From: Casuarina equisetifolia
Lineage: Eukaryota; Streptophyta; Magnoliopsida; Fagales; Casuarinaceae
Assembly (NCBI GenBank): GCA_028551475.1
Contig: CM052360.1
Location: forward strand, 26,296,682 to 26,360,681
Direction of reading: 5' to 3'
Length of the DNA: 64,000 bases
The translations under genes and the position numbers were made by a program. The notes under the pieces are model-generated. The model was not told the origin of the DNA. It saw only the letters and a program-made list of their open reading frames with translations, and ran no database searches. The number at the start of each line of letters is the position of its first letter. Position 1 is the first letter of the stretch. This document shows, in pieces, positions 11,075 through 21,851 of this stretch.

Positions 11075-12635
11075 AAGTCCATGTTACGGCTTTTTTTTTT
11101 TTGGTTAAAAAACTTATCAAAAATAACAATAGAAAGAGTGGATGCACGTACATGAAATTTCTATTCAGGGAACCTATTTCTTTGTCTTTTACTTTATTAT
11201 TATTATCAAAAATACACAAAAAAAAAAATCATCTTGACGTGATTTGAATTAAAAAATAACCACAAATGTCCTTGAGAAATCGCCTCCTCTTTTTTGCATT
11301 AATTACCAAACCATCACTGCATAAAGCATCAGAAATTCATCGCTGGTAGAAATTCATCAGAAAACATCGGAGAGGCTCAGTAAACAGCTTTTTAATCATC
11401 CAGTGGATTTGCGCCACGCCCATCTCTAAGGCTGTTGATGACAAGTCAAAAAGGTGCACGCATGCATTCATTGCTCCTGTATCGACTTGGCAGAGCCATG
11501 TGATGGTACGGACACCTGATAGGGAATGGTTTGGTGAGACTTAATGCATGGATCGAATGAATGTTAAAGACAGGAAGGCCCGTTCTATACGGAGCAGAAA
11601 AAGGCAAACAATAAAGTGCATTAAAGAGGAAAAGACAAATCAGTGACACTAAGGTTTTCCATAATGCCCTATTTTCTTTCATCTTCGTAATCTCCGATAT
11701 TCACCCGGTCTGAAAATGGATCCTGTGAGTGGTGGTACCGGAGATAAAGTGAACTGTCCGTGGTACATTTATGCTTGTTACGACCATCTAGTGTGAAGTC
11801 CTCCCACGGATAACTGAACGCCTTCTTTTTAACAGACTGTCCTTTGCCACGCTTCAGTATAACAGACTTTGGCGTTGTGTGATTCACGCCTGCGGCGTGC
11901 TGCCCCTCGGCCAAGGACCCACAGCCTCCACGTGGCGCATCTCTGTAACAATGCTTTCAAATGTATATCCTTCGGATAATCTTTTTGTCATTTAATTTTT
12001 GACAATCTGCTCAATTATTTCACATTTTACCAGACAGTTTTTTTAATAGGAAAGCGATTAATGAACATGGTCGGTTCACGTTCTAGTAGTCTGCAAAGAC
12101 CGGTGTAAAGTTTCGATTTAGTAAAATAAATTAATACTTTGTCGAAGTTTCAAATAAATATTCAAACGGTAAATTGAAGTCGTAAATTTTGAAAGTTTTG
12201 TAAAACGGTAAAGTGAAAACAAATATTCACCCGATTGTCCATCAAACGAACATGACAGGATTCTACTTAATGCAATTGTCAGATCCCGTGACGTCAGACT
12301 TTATGACAACTACTGTTAGTAAAGCTGACAATATTAATTAGTGAGTGCAAAACAGCTGTCCCGTAATATGGCAAAGTAGAATTTGGAAATTACTGTGTGT
12401 TGCTTTCTTACGAAAAAAGTACATAAGGCTTGTCCTTTTATAACATAAGAACTGAGCATAATAAAAAAATATACAGAGGAAAAAAAAACTCATTATACAT
12501 AAAAAAATAATTTCCTAAAAACTTACACAGCACGAAAAGAATATTAAACTATATCAAGAAAATATAATAAAAAACATACACAAGTATCTCAAACCGCCAC
12601 AAATACAGCCAACCAATAGTACACTGTAAAGAAGT
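11075..12635. other. Intergenic, no gene recognised
   Basis: AT-rich DNA with homopolymer runs at 11090 and 11218. A palindromic CCACGTGG core, resembling a plant G-box, lies near 11930. No supported gene stands next to it, so its relevance is unknown. Open frames of 60-81 codons show no domain. Confidence 0.4.
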
Positions 12636-13674
12636 ATGAGAACTCGGTCCGAAGAAAAGGAGTTCCTTTGACAATGAGAACACAATCCTTGATCTCCGTC
12701 GGAAGCCTACCGCTGAATGAGTTATTCGCTATGTTCAGCTCTTCCAATTTGAGAGATTTCCAATGGCCGCCGGGATTTCACCAGAGACGGAGTTATTGGA
12801 AAATCTACCACAGTCAACGAGAAAATTTTCGCTATTATCGGGGGAAATAGGCCGCGTATCTGATTGTGTTGAGGATCCAGAACCTGAAGCACGCTGTAAC
12901 AAGTTTCCATGTCAGGGTTAACTACATACGTGAGTGCATTAAATCCAAGATGAACGATCCGAAGCAATGTGATATGGTCAGAATCATGGCAGAGCATTGA
13001 GCCCGGAACTGAGCCTGAGAGATTGTTGTGCGAGAGCATCAGCACCTGAAGATTCGGCAGAGCCCCGAAAGCCGACGGGACCTCACTGCTGAGAGAATTG
13101 CCATCTGCGCTAAGGTGCACGAGGGGAGCAGTTGGCGATAGCCGAGGGAACTGTTCCTTCCAAGAGGTTGTGGTCCAGCGAGAGGTACCGGAGCTCTTGG
13201 AGCTCCCCGAAGCTCGCAGGAATCTGCCCTTTGAATTTATTGTACGAGAGGTTCAGAATCTGGAGGCCGGTCAGGTTCCCGATCTCCGGGGGGAGGTTGC
13301 CAGAGACAGAGTTGTTCTGCAGGAAAACATCGCGCAGAAGCGTGCATTGCCACAGGGAGTGGGGCAATGTCCCGTTGAGAAAGTTAGACTGGAGGCTCAG
13401 ATTCCGTAACATACCAAGTTTGCCGCGTCGATCGCTGATTTGGCCACCAAGTTGAAGCCTAGGCAGGCTTAACTTGGTGACTATTATTTTCGCACGCAAC
13501 TCCATGCCAGTCGCACGGAGCTGATGGCGTGGAGGAATTCCAGTCTTCAAGCGCCCCGAGCGGATCGTGGAGATTGATCTTGAAAGACATCAAGGCCCCG
13601 ACTTCCACCAAGGTTTTGGCCTCGAGCTGATCACACGAGACCAGGGGCGAGCAGAGCACCACCACAAGAAACAT
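12636..13674 (-). pseudogene. LRR receptor-like kinase, extracellular N-terminal part only
   Basis: The family (similar to Arabidopsis At4g36180) are plasma-membrane LRR receptor kinases. The reading starts at 13674 with a signal peptide (MFLVVVLCSPLVSCDQ), then the N-terminal cap LMSFKINLHDPLGALEDWNS and SAPCDWHGVACENN. LRRs follow: LRNLSLQSNFLNGTLPHSLW, NNSVSGNLPPEIGNLTGLQI, NKFKGQIPASFGELQELRYL and LSHNNLSGSVPGSMLC. The frame must change near 13460, near 13115 and near 12780. The sequence ends near 12636 after about ten LRRs. Transmembrane and kinase domains, normally several hundred codons more, are absent. A truncated, frameshifted remnant. Confidence 0.85.
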
Positions 13675-14248
13675 AGCAACGGTTGTCGTGAGTGCCCATG
13701 CTTGTCATAAATCTTTGATGATAAATTTTACAGAATTCATTATTCTAGTTATGATGGTAATCTTACCCTTTTAAAGATTTTGACCTGCCACACCTACCTT
13801 TGTTCTTAAGGACTTCAAAATCGATGTGTTACTGGGGCAAAACACCGTCAAACCTAGTTTGGATAATCATTTGGATCTATAGTCTGTTATGAATATTATG
13901 TTTTGGTTGTGTACATGGTGTTTGAAATTTTAGGTGAGTATTAAAGTAGCATATTATCCCCTTCACATAGACAACATGTGAGCCTTTAACTTGTTCCTTG
14001 GTGCATCCTGCAAATGCAGTGGACTCCCTTTGGAAAATTCACCATCCAAAATTCAGAAACAGGACCCTCACTAGTTTGGTGAAAAGGAAATATAACCTTT
14101 ACAAATGTACAATGTAGAATGAAAGTAAGACCAAACAAAAAGTGAAGACGATTCATTAATTAGCTAAGGTTCTGGCTTCCGAAAAGTTTTTGGTCTTTTA
14201 AAGCTGCCTAAAGAGGGAACTTCTTGAAGTCTTTTAAAGGGTGCATGT
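13675..14248. other. Gene-free stretch
   Basis: Upstream flank of the LRR-kinase remnant, up to the target-site duplication of the element that starts at 14249. Nothing recognisable was seen. Confidence 0.4.
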
Positions 14249-15542
14249 TCGGTGAAATCTAAATGCAAGTAAACATGTCGAACAAGTAATATAATGATAA
14301 GAAAGATATCGTCCCACAGAGATTGGTGATTACTAGACCAATTAATTACTAACGGTGAATAACTCCTAGAATTTATCTAGCAAACCAAATTGATGGATGA
14401 TAGATTAACTAACTAAGTTTTAGAAAATTTAATAAAAGAAATATGTTAGAGCATATGACTTCACCATAATTACTAGGTACTAACATTGATTATTTATGCT
14501 TGCAAGAGAGATAATATCTATGTAATGGTGGAATTTTCTAATTTATTTACTATCCTATGTCTAGGTATAGCAAACCTACTTAATTCATTAATTCACTATA
14601 TCTCTATATGTGAATTGAAACAAACCAAATGCATTAGGATCTATGAATATTCTCAGTTTACACCGAAAGCCACACAAACAATATGGTATATGTCTATCCA
14701 TATTTAATCTATGGTTACATATTATAAGAAGCAACTGCATACTATTTCCTGTCGGTCTTTAACATACAAATCAAGTCATCTAAGTGGTAGCTAATCATCT
14801 AAAAGCATTAAACTCCGTAATATGTAACTTCACATAAATAAAATATCTTGCAAAACATAATAATCATAAGATTCATACCATCATAATTAGGTTACATCGT
14901 AGCTCTAACAAAAATAAACTAAAACATAAAGAAATAATAAGGAAGAATGGTAATAAGAAATAAAGAAAGCATCTTGAATCCAAGAACAAGAAGTCTGTCG
15001 CCCTTTTTGTCTTCTCTTCAAGAAAACCTTGAATTCTTGGCCTCTTTCTTGAGTTGTGCTCAATTTCCTCCTCCCCCTTTTGCCTCTTCTCTTCTCTTAA
15101 ATAAGGTTTAGGTTTATACCTATCTCCTATCCTAGTAGAATTAGGTTTTAGAGACCTAAAACAATTGGGTTTTAGAGACCTAAAATAATTGAGTTTTAGA
15201 GACCTAAAATAATTGGGTTTTGAACTCCTAAATTAATTGAGACTTGAATTCCTAACATGACTGGGTTTTCTATTTAAATAGAAAATCCAATAACAATAGA
15301 AAATCTAATAACAATTATCCAAAGCCCAAGCTCATCTTGACTCTCTTGATCTTGATATTACAATTTTGCCACACAATAAGCATCAGGTTCTCCATGTTCA
15401 TTCCTTTTCTCCTTGCCTCTTTGTGCTACAAAAACAAGACAAATTTAAATAAATAAGAGGAGTTCAAATATTTTCTCATAAGCATTGTATTATTTATTGC
15501 CTAAAAAATAAATAAAATAACTCTATAAAAATAGAGTTATCA
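14249..15542 (-). mobile_element. Non-autonomous repeat, TGATAACTC family (copy 1)
   Basis: Read on the minus strand it starts TGATAACTCTAT with a short palindrome (ATAACTCTAT...ATAGAGTTAT) and aligns over much of its length with 43259-44963. Shared blocks include TAGGTATAGC, CATTAATTC and ATGATAAG. Possible target duplications are GTGCATGT (14241-14248) and GTGCATAA (15543-15550), matching at six of eight bases. No transposase is encoded. The 8-bp duplication, clearer in copy 2, would suit a hAT-type element. Its ends do not look like standard hAT ends. Confidence 0.6.
15139..15245. repeat. 24-bp minisatellite inside the repeat
   Basis: About four units of TTTTAGAGACCTAAAATAAT followed by TGGG, with only single-base differences between units, followed by a decayed fifth. 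Confidence 0.8.
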
Positions 15543-17175
15543 GTGCATAAGTCTACACCAATCACAATTACATCGTTGTCACGTTTGTTTTTAGATAATA
15601 CATATCCTAATATGTGCATCATAGTGTTGGCATCAATCCTCTTCCTAACGGAAAAAAGATGTGTTTTCAGAGAAATTAAAAATGTAGGTAGATGGATTCG
15701 AATGTCAAGTCGCGAGTAAGAAAGAAAGGTTGCCAGTTTTTTTGGTGGTTTTCCTAGAGTACCTCATTTTCCTTGTGGTTTATCAAATCATCTATAAGTG
15801 ATGTCATAAAACACTGTGATCCGGTTAGGTTGTTGAAAGAAAAAATTGATTGCAGTTAAATTCACTAAATAAAGAATTCAAATTGCAATGACGTTGCACT
15901 TGGTAGTCGGTTTTGTTTTAGCAAATAATGCTGGACAGTCTTTATGCTTTAAACCACTTTCCTTGAACTCCATTGGTTTCTGGGATTGTGGTGGGACGTA
16001 TGAGGTGATTAGAGGGTAGACTAGGGTGACAATAACAGAAGCTGATGTGGAACATTGTATAAACTATTAGTTCAATAATGGTAAGTACTCTTTTTTCTTA
16101 ACAGGATTTGACAAGAAAGGGAGGCAAGTATCGGGAACTCAGAAAGTTCAAAGTGGACATCAGGAACTCTAGAGCTGAAAGGATCAAGTTTTGCTTGATT
16201 AGGAGAGTAAATTTCGCCGCATTTTTTGGTCGAAAAATATGATTTGAAGTCATATTATTCGCATGATCATTGTAACAAAGTTGAGAAACCTTTGTAACTT
16301 TTGTGGCTGCGTACTTTATTTTCATTCATTGGGAGAAGGCTTCAACGCTACTGGTTTCTTCAAAGTAATTTCCCAAGAGTAGAAATAATTTTGTTGCGAG
16401 ATGGGCACAAATTGTATGGTAAATATGCATGCAATAAAATTAGATTAACATCGAAAGTTTTACATGACTTGGGTAAAATTATCCTTATATTTGAAGTTTT
16501 CATATGTTTAGGTGCAGCTAAAAAAGTTTTCCTCTTTGACAATTTCTCTTTTGTCACTCTGACAGCGCACTGAATGATACCATAAACATAAAATTTTTTA
16601 TAACATCATATTTATAGATAGCTTTAGGACAAGTCCTAACTAGACACTAATATTGACTCTATAACTAACATTTTCTATGTTTTATAGTACCTCGCAATAA
16701 GAGTACGTGTCAAGAAAGAAAATAGGTGTACCTAAGCTGTATCTCATTAAAAAGGCCAGTCGCCTTGACTCCATGTCTGCTACAAGATTCCCTCAACTAT
16801 CCTCAAAAAGATTTCTCAGGTAAGGTAAGGGTGAAAGTAGAAGAAAACATTGGCGCCTCATTTACAACAAATTCAATTCCTTCTTCCATACATAAATTTT
16901 CTAGTGGTGACAAAATAAAATTTCAGCAACATGTGATGCATGCCAGATTGTCTTCTACTTGAACAATAAAGGCAACGGATCCATTATCTCAAGGTATTGA
17001 GTAATTTAGAACACAGCACAGGGAAAATGCTTTGGTCCACAGGGACCATCATCCACCTAAGAGGCTCTAAATGTATATTTAATACAAGCATATCAGCATA
17101 GCAGAGAGCAGGCAGTTAATGACTGTCACAACTTACTATTAGATAAACTAAATAGGGGAAAACCTTAAGCACTCA
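15543..17175. other. Intergenic, no gene recognised
   Basis: The last 200 bases or so presumably include the 3' UTR of the minus-strand LRR gene. The remainder has only short, motif-free open frames (up to 90 codons at 16301-16573). I see nothing I can name. Confidence 0.4.
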
Positions 17176-19259
17176 TCAGTCTAATCCGCTAATTGGAACA
17201 AAAATGTCATCCAAATAATTGTGGCCATCATGTCTCTCTAGTGCTTCCCACCAACTCCTCTCACCCTTGATCTCCCACAAAGAGTTTCTGGATTCTTCTT
17301 CAATGCGTAAGCTCTTAAGATTTGGGCAATAATAGATACTCATCAATTCCAAGTTTGGTGTGATGAGTGGAACACTAGAGATAGTAACTAATCCAAGCAT
17401 GTAATGGAGCATAATCTTCTTCAAATTTTGGAGGATGTAAGAGGCCTGATTATCATTTGGAGTTTCATGCTTTACCAATGCCGTGATTGAGGGGCAATCC
17501 TCCACTGTGAGCTCTTCTAACCTTTTAAGGTTACCAAGCAACCCTTCGGTGAAAATGGTGGTCAACTTGGGACATGTCCGCAGTCCCAGGATCTTCAGAT
17601 GAGATAAACATTGTGACTGTATTGGCCCCTTCCATATACTCATTAGATTCTTCATATAATAAATATAAAGATATTCAAGTGATCCAAGAACAATCCTTTT
17701 AGGTTCATGAGTGCTTTTATATTCTTCACAAGCCACTACTTCTCTATCTTCTTCTTCAGTATCTGCTTCATCTATCAAAACTTCAACCTCATTACAGTCT
17801 CCCACTACACAACACTTTAAATGCTCCATGTTCCTAAGCCCAAATTCTGATACTTTCTTAATAGTTGCATGTCGTTCCAAGAAAAATGCAGTTGAGTTTT
17901 GAAGTACCCTTTTAACATCTTTAGGTAAATCCTCACCATTTATGAATTCCAAGCATCTCTCCTGTTGTTCCAGCTCAAACTCAACTTTGCATGGAAGTTG
18001 AGACAAAATCCTCCTAACATAACAGCCAACAATAAATCTAAAATGTGACAATGATGTATATTTCCACTTCAGCAGAACTTGGGCAAACAATTCCACACTT
18101 GGAAAAAAGAATTCAAGACTATTTAAACTTTCCAAGGAACATACTTTAGCAACAATGGACTCCACACATGCAATCCACCATTTGTCATCTGGATTCACAC
18201 GAATACTCAACTTATTTAAATGAGACAATTCTAAAATTATGCCACAATGAACCCCTACATTCAATTGCATGTCACTCCAACTATCATCTGGAAATCAACA
18301 AATAGACACTTTCAAACATTTGAGATTAGTTAACTTCTTAATCTCCTCAGGTAACTCTATAATATTTGTCCCTTCAAGATCAAGGACCTCAAGCTGATTA
18401 AGTGCTCCAATCTTGAGCATTAACTTCATGAAATTATGACAGTCTTTAAAACACAATCTCTTGAGGCTAACCAATTTCATAATGGAGTTTGGCAAAGATC
18501 TAATACTAGTACTAGATAAGTCTAGGGTTTGGAGTGCAGGCATGTAATAAAAAAATGACTCTGGAATCTTTCTTACTCTTTTGTTTCCTTGAAGAGACAA
18601 TGTCAAGAGCCTAGGACTCCTTGGATTCTTAGGTAACTCCCCATCTGTCAAGTAAATCTCTTCGTCCTTCTGCCAATCCACATCCTTTGGCAGCTCTTTT
18701 AATTCTAAACTATTGAGTGCGGGACATGATTGAGATGCTTCACATTCTTCCCTACTTTTTTCAATTATTTCACGAGATTTCAATTTAGAATCAGCGGCTT
18801 CAATAAGTAACAACTCTCCTTGAGTCTCTGAAGTCTGCTTTTCAATTGCTTCCTTTCCACTTGTTTCTGCAAAGTATTCTGCATTGAGAACAGAAAATAA
18901 AATACACTAATATAGATCGTAGAAAACGAAAATTGAATGACTAACCAAACATGATTTCAAGTTCATTGTACTCTAAAATGCCAATAGATAAATCTGTCTA
19001 AACTAATTTTTATCACGACGAAATCCATAGTTGAAACCATCTAAAACCACCTTCATTATCCTTGATATTTCAAGTTTCAAACAGCTAGTTCCTTCCCATT
19101 AATAAGGAGACTAAGGTCAAACACAACCAATATAAAATTGTCATCTCGATTAATAATTATAATTCGAAGCTAGGAACTGCTTGATAGAAAAATAAAGATT
19201 CATGCAACCAATCATTTGGGCGAGGGCTTATCATATTTTTATTGACATGTTGCAGAGGC

Positions 19260-19375
19260 CTTTTTTTTGGTTTGTATTATTCCTCTTATCAGATAAGGGA
19301 AGCAGGGGGATTTAAACTAGAAACCTTAACATCAAAGACCCTCTCCTGCTAAGATACTTATAGCTTATATGAATA
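19260..19375 (-). mobile_element. Possible decayed SINE in intron 3 of copy C
   Basis: On the minus strand there is a B-box-like GGTTTCTAGTTTAAATCCCC and a T-rich end, as in plant tRNA-derived SINEs. It has no counterpart in the same intron of copy D. No clear target duplication was found, so this is weak. Confidence 0.3.
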
Positions 19376-20375
19376 TTATTAGTCTAGTACTGATTTATAC
19401 CTAGCCGTAGCCATAACTCTTTCATAGTAAGAACTGGACGTGCTAGGTCACCAGAATAGGCTGTTGGGTGACGAAGATAAGCATTTACGTTGTATATCAT
19501 GTCACCGCCATCTTGGTACCCTTCCTTCTTGGTCAAATGGCACAGAACGAAATCACCCTGCAAAATTTGTAAAAGAGAAGCAAATAAGGTTTGGCAGATA
19601 AGGATTTGGGGAGAGAGGTTTGTAATGATATTTACTATGAATGTCACATCATGCAAGGTGCCCCGTTTTAATACATTGATGCCCTACGAGAAATAAATAA
19701 TGTTCACAAGTAATTATAGTGAAATATTTCCCGACGAATGTAATGATTTCTATTCCTAATCTACTGTAAAACATAATCATGCTCCAACAAAAATTTGAAA
19801 GGAAGAAATTTCACTAAATTTAAAGGACATAAAGAGAATATCTCAAAAATTATCTTAACATATATATTAAAAAGAGTTAACATATTTAAACTGGTAGTGA
19901 TATATGACATTTTTAATATAATGCGAGAAGACTGCATATTTTATAAGAAAACAATTAGAGAAGGTTGGACGGAGGAAAAGTGAAAATATAACTAATAAAG
20001 GTCAACATTATCCAACATCAATGTTGTATGGACTTTTAACTTTATAAGTGATGATGTTTTTTCATCAATTACCAACTAGTTTATACATGGGTCCACACAC
20101 CTTAACAATAACAATCCAAAAACCCTTTGGCCAGCACCATGTTGAAGTTTTAATTAAGGCCTTACACCCAAATGCCTATCTCACAATTAACTTTTAAGTT
20201 CCCAAATCCTAATGATAGAATTGGAACTCAGATTCTTAAAAAAACAAAAAAAAAATTGGTCTATACCCATCAAGAAGGTAAAAAATATTTGATAGGATTT
20301 TCATATGAAAATTGGTCAAATAAGCCCTACATGGAAAAAAAAAAAGTATTTGGATAACAAATATCAAATACTCAT

Positions 20376-20492
20376 TGTTACGTAGCTAGCTCAAGTGATG
20401 AGTTTGTGAGGACTTTAGCTATAAGATTTAGGATTCGACATATGTATGTGTAAGTTGGGTGAATGTGTGTAGTAATAAAAAAAATTAAAAAA
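20376..20492 (+). mobile_element. tRNA-derived SINE (Au-like), 117 bp, 13-bp TSD
   Basis: Flanked by perfect direct repeats ATCAAATACTCAT at 20363-20375 and 20493-20505. An A-box-like TAGCTCAAGTGATGAG lies near the 5' end, a B-box-like GGATTCGAC about 45 bp later, then a TG-rich stretch and an A-rich tail. This is the plan of plant SINEs, which are transcribed by RNA polymerase III and moved by LINE enzymes. It lies in intron 2 of copy C. Confidence 0.8.
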
Positions 20493-21851
20493 ATCAAATA
20501 CTCATGTAAGGAAAAAAATCCAGAAAGGACAAATTACTAAATAATTCTATGAATTTTAAATTTTCACCAAATTGTTCTATACGTTTTCAATTTTATTATT
20601 TAGCTTCATAAGTTGGTTTTTTAATTCGATCAATGATTTCATTAGATAGCATATAATTTTGTCAATTCTTTTATGGAATACATAAAAAGCTCTAGTTACA
20701 TTTTTTTTCATAGTGTTAAAAAAAAGGTGTTGAACAAAAAAAAAAGGCATAGATTCTAATCAATGGATGGAAGAATTTTATATTAGAAAAAATGTTTGTA
20801 ATCTCTTTTACATAGGAACCTATATTCTAAAGTATTCCCCTATGAATACAAGTGAATTTTTTTAAGAGTTTTCGAAACTCTAAAATTTTCCTTTTTTGTC
20901 GAAATATTTGACAATGTACTGACAAATTATGTTTGAAAAGTATTTTTAACGATGAAAGAGAGTACTTTGTCCTTGCAAGGAGAGGGAGAAGACTATAGGA
21001 CAAAGAAAAAGCTAAAAAATAATGATAGAAGGAAAGGGGGAAAAAAATCAGAAAATTGATTCAAAATTCATATTTCAATTAACAAACTATTACAACAACT
21101 TCAAAGAGTCAAGTCAATTCACCTATATAAAATTTGGATATTGATAAAGGGTGCAATCAGAACATTCATCGACATAATTCATCATTCAAAACAATCTTAT
21201 GGTTTCTTTTATTAGTAGATGATATTCTAAACAAATATAAAAAAGAAGTAATTTTCGTAGGAAAAAAATCAACCATTATTTTTCCAGTTGACGAAAAGGG
21301 CTAAAAAATTAAGCAAACAAAAATCGCTCATTTTGCATCTAGATTTAAAGGAAGTTTTCTTCCTAGTCCGATGTTTATGACATTTAGAGGGAGAGGAATG
21401 TCCAGATCAATTAACCTCCCTAAAATAAAAGTTGCTTAATTAAAGATTTCACCACTTGTTGTAACAAATAGCTTGTTTATAACAGCAAAATAATAAGCGG
21501 GGTCACAAATTTGGCCTACATAACAAAAGTCTAAAAGCCACATTTTGCATATATTCTGATTGAAAAAGGAAAAGGAATATAAATAGTAGAATCAATACTC
21601 CAGCGTACTTATTATTTTTTTAACTAGTTGTTTCACCAAAGAAATGTGTAATATATCTACACATATACAACATTGACTTAAATAAATTTAAATAAATTAT
21701 ATATGCAAAAATTTTATTAATTATCATGTTCATATATAATGTGTATATAATGCAAGAAGAAAGAAGAATCTGACCTCACGAGGGCTATTGTTCTCCATGA
21801 TGACATGATATTCGTGCAACATCCACTTCGTGTGCTCGCCATAGTGAGCAA

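Larger units (their letters stand above)
17176..21851 (-). pseudogene. NAC-LRR gene copy C: partial exon 2, exon 3, LRR exon 4; one TGA; 5' end lost
   Basis: Exon 2 (21851-21775) gives TKWMLHEYHVIMENNSPRE and ends at a GT donor. Exon 3 (19557-19401) follows TTTTGCAG and opens with NAC subdomain E (GDFVLCHLTKKEGYQDG). It ends in phase 1 at a GT. Exon 4 (18878-17176) follows an AG, is joined in phase 1, and encodes LRRs of the NB-LRR type: LQTLDLSSTSIRSLPNSIMK, LEVLDLEGTNIIELPEEIKK, then SLEYLYIYYMKNLMSIWKGP and the C-terminus GERSWWEALERHDG. No NB-ARC domain lies between NAC and LRR. Lesions: a single TGA at 18297-18295 in an otherwise open exon, and loss of exon 1 and the front of exon 2 at 21851, where Copia-1 begins. 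An alternative is two neighbouring genes, but matching phases and copy D argue for one transcript. Confidence 0.7.

Noticed and set aside
11925..11935. G-box CCACGTGG
   Set aside because: No supported gene begins within a sensible distance, so calling it a promoter element is not justified.
13098..13455. Plus-strand frames of 103-107 codons opposite the LRR-kinase remnant
   Set aside because: Shadows of the minus-strand LRR coding sequence, which has clear motifs.
16301..16573. 90-codon plus-strand frame
   Set aside because: AT-rich, no motif, and overlapped by an equally long minus-strand frame.
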